Positions 53,677 to 62,143 of a stretch of 64,000 bases of DNA are shown here, one piece after another. A program made the position numbers and the translations under genes. A model generated the notes under the pieces. The model worked only from the letters and a program-made list of their open reading frames with translations, had not been told where the DNA came from and searched no databases. How positions within the stretch are numbered: position 1 is the stretch's first letter; every line of letters begins with the position of its first letter. The DNA is from Clostridia bacterium (lineage in GTDB: Bacteria > Bacillota > Clostridia > Lachnospirales > Lachnospiraceae), in contig CAJTEN010000023.1 of the NCBI GenBank assembly GCA_910575245.1, positions 1-64,000 of the forward strand, read 5' to 3'.

Positions 53677-53826
53677 ATGAAAAGAAAGACTATAAATCAG
53701 CTCTGCGCACTCGCTGCGCTGAGCGTACACGCGCCATGCAGCTCGTCTGCATGTGTGCATCCGATACTTGCACCGCACTTTTCATGGGAATTTGTGTCGG
53801 GGAAAGATATGGAGGTGCAGGTATGA
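53677..53826 (+). CDS. 49-residue leader-like peptide overlapping the permease start
   Basis: ATG 53677 begins a 49-residue frame with a hydrophobic, signal-like start (MKRKTINQLCALAALSVHA) and ends FSWEFVSGKDMEVQV. Its TGA overlaps the next permease ATG by four bases. The C-terminal half lies within the 85-bp repeat that recurs at 44480 and, in part, at 45441, with FSW-FVS conserved in this frame in all three. It may be a coupled leader peptide; it could also be only a repeat that happens to be open. Confidence 0.4.
   Translation: MKRKTINQLCALAALSVHAPCSSSACVHPILAPHFSWEFVSGKDMEVQV
53738..53822 (+). repeat. dispersed 85-bp repeat, copy b
   Basis: Matches copy a at 44480-44565 with about 80% identity. 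It ends in ATGGAGGTGCAGGT directly before the permease ATG, so the repeat supplies its ribosome site. Confidence 0.7.
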
Positions 53827-54770
53827 AAGAGAAAAAACAAATCAATATGAAGATAATCTTGAATTTATTTTCCTGGCTCAGTTTGTTGCTGGTCATTGCC
53901 CTGTTTGGCGTAACAACGAAAGGAGCAATTTTTAGTTCCTATAATATGAAGGTCATTTTCAGCCAGTCGGTGCTGTTTATGATCGGAGGACTGGGGTTGT
54001 CGTTTCTGTTTGCGGAAGGTGGTTTTGATATTTCCTACGGAAGTGTCATCGGCTTTGCAGGTATTCTGGGTACTATGCTTACAGACCGGACGCAGAACTG
54101 GATCTGGTCGCTGATTGTTCCTGTAGTATTTTGTCTGGCGATGGGTGTGGTTAACGGATTGATTTATGCCCATACGAATATCATGGTATTCATACAAACG
54201 ATGAGCATATCATTTCTGCTGAAAGGTTTATTTACAACTATGCTTGGTTCCTATGGTTCCTATAAGGTTCCCAAACAGCTTATTTTTATGGGACAGACAT
54301 GGTTTGCGGTCACGGCATTGATTGTTGTCGGAGTTATTACGATCTGGCTGTTTAACTACACGCCGTTTGGCAAGCACAGCAGGCTGTACGGAACAGGTAA
54401 GGATGCAATCGTTCAGTCAGGCGTTGATGTCCGTCGGTTAAAATTTCTGACGTTTGTATTTTCCGGGGCGGTGTGCGCACTGGTTACGCTGATGAGTATG
54501 GCGCGGGCGGGGCAGTCATCTACCGGATTGGGATCCAACTTTGAGTTTAATGTAATGATTGCGCTTACGCTGGGAGGTATGCCTTCCGAAGGCGGCACCG
54601 GTTCTAAAATTCAGAGTGTATTTATAGGATGTCTGATTGTCGCACTTCTGGCGAACGGGATGGTGCTTCTTGGAGTTAATGCCAGATTACAGGAAGTAAT
54701 CAAAGGGGTCATTTTTATTCTGGTACTGATCTTCATGCTGAAGATAAAGGAAAAGAGCGAGGCTCTGTAG
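53823..54770 (+). CDS. ribose-type ABC permease, first copy
   Basis: 315 residues from ATG 53823; longer frames upstream are repeat sequence. About eight to ten hydrophobic segments, with GGFDISYGSVIGFAGILG near 62-80 and the conserved NGLIYAHTNIMVFIQTMS and ALTLGGMPSEGGTGSK segments of the RbsC/MglC family. It is the first of two different permeases in the operon. Confidence 0.88.
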   Translation: MKEKKQINMKIILNLFSWLSLLLVIALFGVTTKGAIFSSYNMKVIFSQSVLFMIGGLGLSFLFAEGGFDISYGSVIGFAGILGTMLTDRTQNWIWSLIVPVVFCLAMGVVNGLIYAHTNIMVFIQTMSISFLLKGLFTTMLGSYGSYKVPKQLIFMGQTWFAVTALIVVGVITIWLFNYTPFGKHSRLYGTGKDAIVQSGVDVRRLKFLTFVFSGAVCALVTLMSMARAGQSSTGLGSNFEFNVMIALTLGGMPSEGGTGSKIQSVFIGCLIVALLANGMVLLGVNARLQEVIKGVIFILVLIFMLKIKEKSEAL

Positions 54771-54817
54771 AATGGGCTGTCGTTTTTATAAAAACTTAAA
54801 TAACAAGGAGGAAGGAA

Positions 54818-56044
54818 ATGAAGATGAAAAGAATAATCGCACTGTTTATGGCGGCTGTCATGGTTTTCTCTCTGACAGCATGTTCACAAGAAACGGGAGG
54901 AGCGCAGGATGCTGCGGGCTCAGGGGAAGAGACACAATCTGCTGCAGACTCAGAAGAAGCACAGCCTGCGGCAGATTCAGAAGAAAGTACAATATCAAAA
55001 GAAGCCGGGCATTTTAAGATCGGTACGATAGATATGGGAAGTGCGGATGCAACTTCCGCTCCTTTGCTCAATCAGCTTCGCACTACGGTTGAGGCCATGG
55101 GCTGTGAATATGTTACGGCTACAGCCAGTGAGATGTCTGCCGAAGCTACCATTGCGGCATATCAGAATTTGATTGCCGCCGGCTGCGACGGTATCATTGT
55201 CACTTATGGACAAGTGAACGCAGATATGATGGCGCAGATGTTTGACGATGCGGGTGTGCTGTGGAGCACATATTGGTATCATTTTGTAGAGGGTACCGAT
55301 GAATATGAAGCGGTGATGAATTCCGAGACGTTTGTCAGCTCTACCTACGAGGATGATGTGAATTCAGCTTACTGGGCGGCTTCTGAGTTGGGGAAGAAAG
55401 GCTGCAAGAAGCTTTGTATGGTCGGTTTACCTGCGGGAGGCGTCACCGCCAATATGCGTGACGAAGGAATCAAGAAAGCCTGCGAAGAATACGGCATGGA
55501 GATTCTGGCGGAGGAACGCGATTTTTCCCTTACCATTAGCAGTGCCGGAGGAGCAACTATTACAGAGCGTTTTTTGACTGCATATCCTGAGTGCGACGGA
55601 ATTCTGATCGCAGGTATGACACAGTTTGTCCTTGCGGGGGTTGTTCAGACGTTGGAGCAGGCCGGTAAGGTAGGCACAATTCCGATTTCCGGCATTGATT
55701 TCAATGAATATCAGTTTGATTATTTTGACAGATCTGCTTTAAACAGCATTATTGGTGGCCATTTCTGTGGACCTACCTATTCTGCGATCTTAATGATCAA
55801 CCAGCTTAACGGTACTCCGCTGACTACGGATAAGGTACAGATTGAAAATATGTTTATCGAGTTAAATGATCCGGAGGAAGTACAGAAGTATGCGGACTGG
55901 TTGGAAAACAGCGGGACAATTTACAGTGCGGACGAGATCAGTAAATGTCTTGTAGCAAACAACCCTGATTTTACCTATGACGATCTGATCGAAATGGCAA
56001 ATGCCTATTGTCTGGATGATCTGCTTGCAAGACACGGCAACTGA
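54818..56044 (+). CDS. sugar/riboside-binding lipoprotein (RbsB-like)
   Basis: 408 residues from ATG 54818 (AAGGAGGAAGG upstream). Lipobox LTAC near residue 22, then a Ser/Glu/Ala-rich linker with repeated AADSEE, and a periplasmic-binding fold (YQNLIAAGCDGIIVTYGQVN, KKLCMVGLPAGGV, ECDGILIAGMTQFV). It captures the ligand outside. Its relation to RbsB and the nucleoside hydrolase downstream suggest ribose-containing ligands. Confidence 0.88.
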   Translation: MKMKRIIALFMAAVMVFSLTACSQETGGAQDAAGSGEETQSAADSEEAQPAADSEESTISKEAGHFKIGTIDMGSADATSAPLLNQLRTTVEAMGCEYVTATASEMSAEATIAAYQNLIAAGCDGIIVTYGQVNADMMAQMFDDAGVLWSTYWYHFVEGTDEYEAVMNSETFVSSTYEDDVNSAYWAASELGKKGCKKLCMVGLPAGGVTANMRDEGIKKACEEYGMEILAEERDFSLTISSAGGATITERFLTAYPECDGILIAGMTQFVLAGVVQTLEQAGKVGTIPISGIDFNEYQFDYFDRSALNSIIGGHFCGPTYSAILMINQLNGTPLTTDKVQIENMFIELNDPEEVQKYADWLENSGTIYSADEISKCLVANNPDFTYDDLIEMANAYCLDDLLARHGN

Positions 56045-56115
56045 TCGGCCATTGCTTTCGGAGGATGATGTACCGGACTTGGGTATGTCATCCTATCAAA
56101 AAAACGAGGTGTGAT

Positions 56116-57126
56116 ATGAAGAACAAAAAATTGCTGACTGGTGTATTTGCTGCGTTGATTATTCCGATGGCTGTTTACATTATATTCATACTGCTGAGGC
56201 CGTCAGTGTTTTTCCGGGCTGATGTAATATACCTGCTCTTGATTCAGTCTCTGGAGTCAGTCATTCTCGGATGGGGCATGAGTTTCGGCATGATTTCCGG
56301 AAATATGGATATGTCTCTGGGTGCAGAAGTAACATTGGGCGCCATTGTGGGGGCGATTGCGGCTAAATATTTCGGGATTCCGGGAATTGTGATCGGCGCT
56401 CTTGGAACAACGGTCATTGTCGGAAGCATAAAATCAATGATTCTGAGGATTATCAAAACCAGTTCCATGGTCATCAGTATTGCATATTGCCTGATTATTG
56501 GCGCTTTGGGTTCGGTGTTTGCCAACGGTATTTCACTGGTCATCACTCCCGAGCAGACGATGTTGGGACAAATGCCCTGGAATATTATTATTTTTGTGGC
56601 TCTTGGCACTGCCATGTATTATCTGCACAAATACAGTATTTTTGGTGCAAACTGCAGAGCGATCGGTGGGAACGCGCAGCTTTCGAAGAATGCCGGTATC
56701 GATAAATACAAGGTCTATGGCAAGGGATTTCTGATCGCCTCGGTTTACGCAGGATTTTCCGGTATCATCTCTCTGAGCAGAGGTGCTGGAACTGCGGCAG
56801 CGACCGGACTGCAGTCTATGCAGCCGCTTTTCGGTGCAATGATCGGTGTGTTTATCGGTATGATGCTTACAAAATGGGTGAATGTAGTCTTTGGAATTGT
56901 ATCCGGAATCATGACGATGAACATTATCGGCTATGGCCTGCTCTCTTTGGGGATTCAACCGGATATAAAGAATACGATTACCGGTGCATTTCTGATTACG
57001 CTGATGGTGGTTATGGAGATCAGGGATAAGAAGGCTCAGGAAAAGACAGAAAGAGAACTGTTTGAAATGCAGAAGGAAGCAAAAGCAAACAAAAAGGCGC
57101 AGCTTGTAAATTCAGCTGCCAGATAA
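56116..57126 (+). CDS. ribose-type ABC permease, second copy
   Basis: 336 residues from ATG 56116 with AAACGAGGTG upstream. About ten membrane helices with the RbsC/MglC segments GNMDMSLGAEVTLGAIVGA and FGANCRAIGGNAQLSKNAGI, and SRGAGTAAATGLQ near the end. The C-terminal tail of about 30 residues is highly charged and helical (EKTERELFEMQKEAKANK). It may pair with the first permease. Confidence 0.9.
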   Translation: MKNKKLLTGVFAALIIPMAVYIIFILLRPSVFFRADVIYLLLIQSLESVILGWGMSFGMISGNMDMSLGAEVTLGAIVGAIAAKYFGIPGIVIGALGTTVIVGSIKSMILRIIKTSSMVISIAYCLIIGALGSVFANGISLVITPEQTMLGQMPWNIIIFVALGTAMYYLHKYSIFGANCRAIGGNAQLSKNAGIDKYKVYGKGFLIASVYAGFSGIISLSRGAGTAAATGLQSMQPLFGAMIGVFIGMMLTKWVNVVFGIVSGIMTMNIIGYGLLSLGIQPDIKNTITGAFLITLMVVMEIRDKKAQEKTERELFEMQKEAKANKKAQLVNSAAR

Positions 57127-57142
57127 GAAGGGAGAAATGCAT

Positions 57143-58129
57143 ATGTTAAAGGAAAGACCATTAACTTTTCCACAGGACAAGACACTGAGGGTAATTTTGG
57201 ATACGGATTGTTACAATGAATGTGATGATCAGTTCTGTGTTGCACACGCGCTGATGACTCCTCGCTTTGATATTAAAGCGATTATTGCCGAGCAGTATGG
57301 AGGCGTGATGCCTAATCCTGATTCCGAGCAAAAGAGCTATGACGAGATCTGTAATATTGTACGTTTGATGGGACTGGAGGGCGAGGTTAATATCCTGCAT
57401 GGCTGTAAGACACTGTTGCCGGATACGTCCACCCCAGTGGAAAGCGAAGGTTCCCGCTTTATCATTGAGGAAGCATTGCGGGACGATCCCAGACCACTGT
57501 TCGTATGTACGCAGGGAGCTGTAACCAATCTGGCTTCTGCACTGCTTATGAAACCGGAAATTGCTGAGAGAATTACAGTTATTTCCATTTTGGGCTCTCC
57601 GTACCCTCAGGGAGGTTTCGAGTTTAACCAAAACAATGACATCAATGCGGCAAGGGTACTTTATCAGTCCAAGGCCGAATTGTGGCAGGTTCCCTCCAAT
57701 GTGTATACTACTATGAAGATCAGTTATTTTGAGATGATGAACAGCATTTATCCTTGCGGAGAGATCGGAAAATATCTGGTAGAGTATGCTTTAAAGTTCG
57801 GAAAGCAGATGATGAGCCACATGAAAGAAATGGAAGAGATGATGGCTGATTCTCCGATGGCAAAAATGAATGCCGGTCAATCCAGGGCTGCGGCAATGAC
57901 ATTCTTCGGAGGAGAACTATGGAGCCTGGGAGATTCTCCTTGCGTCGGCCTGATGATGAACAGTACTATGGGACGTTTCCATTATGAAAATGCACCTACC
58001 GGTCTGAGTGATACAGGCGAGTATCTGTTTGAAGGCGAATCCAGCCGTCAGATCAGAGTCTATGACGATATTGACAGTCATTTTATTTTGAACGATATGA
58101 TTGCGAAACTTAAATTTTATTTTGGCTAA
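57143..58129 (+). CDS. inosine/uridine-preferring nucleoside hydrolase family protein
   Basis: 328 residues from ATG 57143, eight bases after GGGAGAA. The IUNH calcium/ribose motif appears as ILDTDCYNECDDQFCVAHAL near residues 16-35, with a later GAVTNLASALL and GGFEFNQNNDINAARVL (NDxxAA loop). Such enzymes split nucleosides to base and ribose. No signal peptide, so it acts on imported compounds. As the last gene of the operon, it gives the best hint to the transported substrate. Confidence 0.9.
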   Translation: MLKERPLTFPQDKTLRVILDTDCYNECDDQFCVAHALMTPRFDIKAIIAEQYGGVMPNPDSEQKSYDEICNIVRLMGLEGEVNILHGCKTLLPDTSTPVESEGSRFIIEEALRDDPRPLFVCTQGAVTNLASALLMKPEIAERITVISILGSPYPQGGFEFNQNNDINAARVLYQSKAELWQVPSNVYTTMKISYFEMMNSIYPCGEIGKYLVEYALKFGKQMMSHMKEMEEMMADSPMAKMNAGQSRAAAMTFFGGELWSLGDSPCVGLMMNSTMGRFHYENAPTGLSDTGEYLFEGESSRQIRVYDDIDSHFILNDMIAKLKFYFG

Positions 58130-58401
58130 AGAGATATAAGTATACCCTGAAAATACCCGTTATCCGAGTCGGTTAAAACCGTATGGAGAAAGGGTATTTT
58201 TATTCTCCGTAACAGGAAGGCCAAAAGGCTAAACTGTTTGTTGTTACATGTTCTCGCGGAATGCGCATTCCTGACCTGTGAAAAGTAATGAGTTGTTACA
58301 ATCGGAAAATATGCTATAAAATATTTCGTTGATTATTACAGCATTTTGAGTATAATATAGAAGAAGATTTTATAGCTTGATTTTAAAGGAATGGTATATC
58401 T
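58130..58401. other. spacer with terminator and hairpin repeat
   Basis: The terminator (58150-58204) and the TTCTCGCGGAATGCGCA...CTGTGAAAAG hairpin repeat (58248-58288, cf. 48658) occupy it. No other gene seen; a promoter for the Phd fragment may lie around 58320-58360. Confidence 0.55.
58150..58204 (+). terminator. terminator of the riboside operon
   Basis: AAAATACCC (58150-58158) pairs with GGGTATTTT (58192-58200), enclosing a CGGTT/AACCG stem, followed by TATT. It lies 20 bases after the hydrolase gene. Confidence 0.85.
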
Positions 58402-58509
58402 ATGGCAAGTATATTACCGGTATCGGATTTAAGAAATTATAATGAAGTTTTGAAAAATTGTCAGATCGGAGAGCCTGTGTTTCTGACGAAAAATGGCAGG
58501 AGCAGCTGA
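58402..58509 (+). pseudogene. Phd/YefM antitoxin, truncated
   Basis: MASILPVSDLRNYNEVLKN and GEPVFLTKNGR are the diagnostic start of Phd/YefM antitoxins; a stop follows at residue 36, whereas complete proteins have 50-90. The DNA-binding part is kept, the toxin-binding tail is lost, and no toxin gene follows. It ends three bases before the LacI-type gene. Confidence 0.7.
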
Positions 58510-58512
58510 AAC

Positions 58513-59544
58513 ATGGCTACAATAAAAGAGATCGCATTGAAAGCAGGAGTGTCCATCGGGACGGTTGACCGAGTGCTGCATAACCGGGGAATGGTGAATG
58601 CGCAGACAAAGGAGCGGGTGGAAGCGGTCATGCGCGAATTAAATTACCGTCCCAACCAGGCGGCACAGGGGCTTGCTGCCAGGAAGAAGAAGTTGAGGAT
58701 CAGTTTTTTTCTTCCGAATATTCAACACCATCCGTTTTTTGAAAAGGTTGCCCACGCAGCGGAAAAGAAGGCAAAAGAACTGGAACAGTACGGCGTACAG
58801 GTCAGTTTTTATCAGATACACGGATATGATGATGTGAGGATTTTGGGCGAACCCGGGTATCGGGATATGCTGCCGGAACAGGACGGCGTTGTCATGATGG
58901 GAATTGACATACCACAGATAACATCCTATCTGGAGCAGGCAGGCAGTTTGAAAATACCGGTTGTCTTTTATAATACATATATACCGGAGTGTGAGTTTCT
59001 GGCGTACGTGGGCTGTGATTACGGACAGGCGGGCAGACTGGCTGCGGGGCTTGGAGCCCTGGCGGGAGGAGAAGACGCGCGGGTATGCATATATTCAGAG
59101 GGACTGGAAGTTATCTCGAGTCATGAGGAGCGCGTAGACGGTTTCTGCCGGGAAGTGGCGGGACGGTATCCGACTATGAAGATTCTGGATATTCGGCCTA
59201 TTGATGCGGATCGGGGCAAAAACGAATTGTCCGTGCAGGAAATGTTCCGGAAATTTCCGGAGGTAAATGTTGTATATGTTGTGAACCCGAGAGATTATGA
59301 AATCTGCCGGATGATCGCGGATGCAGACGGTAAGCGACAGGTGCGGATCATTACCAATGACCTTGTGGAGGATCAGGCGGATATGATCCGAAGGGGAATG
59401 ATCTCGGCCACGATCTGTCAGGAGCCGGAGAAGCAGGGCGAGATGCCGTTGGAAATTCTGTTTCAGTATCTTGCTTACGGAACGGTACCGGAAGAGCGGA
59501 TGCAGTATACAAATCTGAGTATACATATTGCACAAAACTTGTAA
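58513..59544 (+). CDS. LacI family regulator of the GH3/GPH unit
   Basis: 343 residues. HTH at the N-terminus (TIKEIALKAGVSIGTVDRVL, hinge NYRPNQAAQGLAARKK), then a two-lobed sugar-binding domain (VAYVGCDYGQAGRLAAGLG in pieces). The last residues differ from typical C-termini but end at a normal length. It precedes the GH3 beta-glucosidase gene. Two CGTTAACG palindromes (59614 and 59747) bracket that gene's promoter and are likely its operators. Confidence 0.9.
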   Translation: MATIKEIALKAGVSIGTVDRVLHNRGMVNAQTKERVEAVMRELNYRPNQAAQGLAARKKKLRISFFLPNIQHHPFFEKVAHAAEKKAKELEQYGVQVSFYQIHGYDDVRILGEPGYRDMLPEQDGVVMMGIDIPQITSYLEQAGSLKIPVVFYNTYIPECEFLAYVGCDYGQAGRLAAGLGALAGGEDARVCIYSEGLEVISSHEERVDGFCREVAGRYPTMKILDIRPIDADRGKNELSVQEMFRKFPEVNVVYVVNPRDYEICRMIADADGKRQVRIITNDLVEDQADMIRRGMISATICQEPEKQGEMPLEILFQYLAYGTVPEERMQYTNLSIHIAQNL

Positions 59545-59873
59545 AAAAATAAATGCGGAAGGCTGATTTCGGTTTCATAGGCCAGATTATACTGAAAGCG
59601 CCTGAAATGTGTACGTTAACGACAGGAGAGTACCTTAGGATAATGCAGAAAAAAGAAAATATCTGATTGTGTATTGTGACGAAAAACAGGATGTATAAAG
59701 AAAGCGGATTGACATTTTTGCCGATCCGCTTTTATAATGATGTTACCGTTAACGTACACGGTAATGACAGAGAGTCATTGCCAGCAATAATTGATGTGCC
59801 GGGTAAACAGGATGTGAATGATAATCTGCCGAAAATATTTACCCGCGAATCAGCAGGAAGGGAGCAGGAATAT
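59545..59873. promoter_or_regulatory. control region of the GH3 gene
   Basis: Contains TTGACA (59709) and TATAAT (59733) with an 18-base spacer. CGTTAACG occurs at 59614-59621 and 59747-59754; the second lies in TTACCGT...ACGGTAA (59743-59764), with arms of seven bases, just downstream of the -10. This suits LacI-type repression with two operators 133 bases apart and possible looping. Confidence 0.75.
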
Positions 59874-61955
59874 ATGAGAGCAACCAAAGAATATCGTCTT
59901 GCCATGACAGACGAGGCGCAGAAGCTTGTAGATCAGATGACCCTGGAGCAGAAGGTATCACTGATGGGCGGTAACATTTTCATTACGAAAATGACGCCGG
60001 AAATGATGGCAGAGATGGCGGAAGCCATGTCCAGCGATGAGAATCATTATAATGTAACGCCTTATGCGGCAGGCGGCCTGGAGGAATTCAACCTTCCGCC
60101 CATGCTGTTTGCAGACGGCCCGCGGGGTGTTGTATGTGGCAACTGGCAGACTACATGTTTTCCGGTTTCCATGGCGAGAGGCGCCACTTTTGACACGGAA
60201 TTAGAGGAGAGAGTAGGCCATTGTATCGGTAAGGAAGTCCGGGCTTTCGGCGGCAATCTTTTTGCCGGTGTATGTATTAACATGCCTTACAATCCGGGGT
60301 GGGGACGAAGCCAGGAGACTTACGGGGAAGAGACTTATCAGATCGGACAAATGGGCGCGGCATTGGTCAGAGGCGTTCAGGATGAGGACGTCATGGCCTG
60401 TGTAAAGCATTATGCTTTCAATGACATGGAGAATGCGCGTTTTAAATGTAGTGTTACCTGTGACCAGCGTACAGAACAGGAAGTATATCTGCCGCATTTC
60501 AAAGATTGTGTGGACGCGGGGGCAGCCAGCATCATGAGTTCTTACAACCGTTACAATGGAGTTCACTGCGGACATCACAATTATCTGCTTCGCCAGGTAC
60601 TGAAGAAAGAGTGGGACTTCGACGGATTCGTCATGTCTGATTTCTGCTGGGGCGTCCGGGATACGGTGGAAGCGGCCAACGGCGGCCAGGATATGGAGAT
60701 GATGTGGACGCAGTATTTCGGCGATCGTCTGGTGAAGGCGGTACAGGACGGTTTCGTGCCGGAGGAGCGTATCAATGAGGCGGCATTGCGTATCGTACGG
60801 ACGATACTTGCCTTCGATAAGGATCACAAAGAATATGATATGTCTGTAGTGGGCTGCGCGGAGCATATCGCGGTGGCAAAGGAAGCGGCAGAGAAGGGAA
60901 TTACCCTGATCAAGAATGAAAATGTGCTTCCGCTTAACAGGAGCAAAACAAAGAAAATTGCGTTGATCGGAAAACTGGCGGATACGGCGATTATCGGTGA
61001 TCATGGTTCCAGCTGGGTACGTCCGCCTTACGTGGTGACGCCGAAGGAAGGACTGGAGAAGGCAAATGCGGACTGTGAAGTAATCTTCCACGAGGGCGCC
61101 GACCTTGAGAGCGCGAAGAAGCTGGCGGCGGAAGCGGATGCTGTAATCTTCGTCGTGGGTTATGACCATGATGATGAGGGTGAATTTATTTCAGAGAATG
61201 AGGCCGAGAACTATACCGGTTCCATGGGCGGAGACCGGAAGGAAAGTCTCGGGCTGCACAAAGAGGACATTGAACTGGTGAAGCAGGTCGGCCCTGTCAA
61301 TGAGAAATCCACGGTTGTTCTCGTGGGCGGCAATATGATTATGATGACAGAGTGGTATGACTGTGTGAATTCCGTTATCATGGCGTATTATCCGGGTATG
61401 GAAGGCGGAACAGCCCTGGCGGAGATTATCTACGGCGATGTGAATCCTTCCGGTAAGCTTCCTTATGTGGTTCCTTATTCAGAGGATGATCTTCCGCATG
61501 TGGACTGGGAAGCGACAGACCAGTATTATGAATATTACCATGGCTACACACGTCTGGAGAAGAACGGTGTAAAACCTCTGGTTCCTTATGGTTTCGGCCT
61601 GAGCTATACGACTTTCGATATTTCCGGCCCGAAGGCATGTGTAGAAGGAGACAGCCTGAAGGTAACGGCGAAAGTGAAGAATACCGGTGATGTAGACGGG
61701 GACGAAGTGGTACAGCTCTATGTTGGCTTCGGGAATTCCGCGGTAGACAGACCGGTGAAACAGCTTCGCGGGTTCTGCCGTGTACATGTGAAGGCAGGAG
61801 AAGAAAAGGAAGTGGAGATTACGACTCCGCTTGAGAAACTGAAATGGTATAATCCGGTTTACCGCGAGTGGCAGCTTGAGAAGATGGAATATCCGATTTA
61901 TGTGGGATCAAGCGCGGCGGAAGAAGATCTGGTTGAGACGGCGATACGGATCTGA
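59874..61955 (+). CDS. beta-glucosidase, GH3
   Basis: 693 residues from ATG 59874 (GGAAGGGAGCAGG upstream); a longer frame from 59667 begins before the promoter and so cannot be used. The TIM barrel includes VKHYAFND and the nucleophile D256 in FVMSDFCWG; the sandwich domain begins GITLIKNENVLPL; the C-terminus has an FnIII-like domain (VKNTGDVDGDEVVQLYVGF in pieces). Cytoplasmic, no signal. It releases glucose from beta-glucosides that the GPH symporter encoded next brings in. Confidence 0.93.
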   Translation: MRATKEYRLAMTDEAQKLVDQMTLEQKVSLMGGNIFITKMTPEMMAEMAEAMSSDENHYNVTPYAAGGLEEFNLPPMLFADGPRGVVCGNWQTTCFPVSMARGATFDTELEERVGHCIGKEVRAFGGNLFAGVCINMPYNPGWGRSQETYGEETYQIGQMGAALVRGVQDEDVMACVKHYAFNDMENARFKCSVTCDQRTEQEVYLPHFKDCVDAGAASIMSSYNRYNGVHCGHHNYLLRQVLKKEWDFDGFVMSDFCWGVRDTVEAANGGQDMEMMWTQYFGDRLVKAVQDGFVPEERINEAALRIVRTILAFDKDHKEYDMSVVGCAEHIAVAKEAAEKGITLIKNENVLPLNRSKTKKIALIGKLADTAIIGDHGSSWVRPPYVVTPKEGLEKANADCEVIFHEGADLESAKKLAAEADAVIFVVGYDHDDEGEFISENEAENYTGSMGGDRKESLGLHKEDIELVKQVGPVNEKSTVVLVGGNMIMMTEWYDCVNSVIMAYYPGMEGGTALAEIIYGDVNPSGKLPYVVPYSEDDLPHVDWEATDQYYEYYHGYTRLEKNGVKPLVPYGFGLSYTTFDISGPKACVEGDSLKVTAKVKNTGDVDGDEVVQLYVGFGNSAVDRPVKQLRGFCRVHVKAGEEKEVEITTPLEKLKWYNPVYREWQLEKMEYPIYVGSSAAEEDLVETAIRI

Positions 61956-62143
61956 TTTATTCCGCAAATCAGAAGTCCAGTCAAAAACAGAGCGGCCGGA
62001 TGAGGTTGAATTTGGATACAACCATTTTGTAATATCGGTTGGATTTCGTCATATTCTAAAAAATATGGAAAATATATAATATTTCCATAAAGTGTTCGTG
62101 AAAAAATATAAAGCACGGCAAAATAAGAAAGGAGCCATTAAGC

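Noticed and set aside
53736..53822. Longer N-terminus of the first riboside permease
   Set aside because: Encoded by a dispersed repeat; ATG 53823 has a ribosome site and begins the hydrophobic protein normally.
59667..59873. Longer N-terminus of the second GH3 enzyme
   Set aside because: It would start upstream of the TTGACA/TATAAT promoter and span an operator; ATG 59874 has a strong ribosome site.
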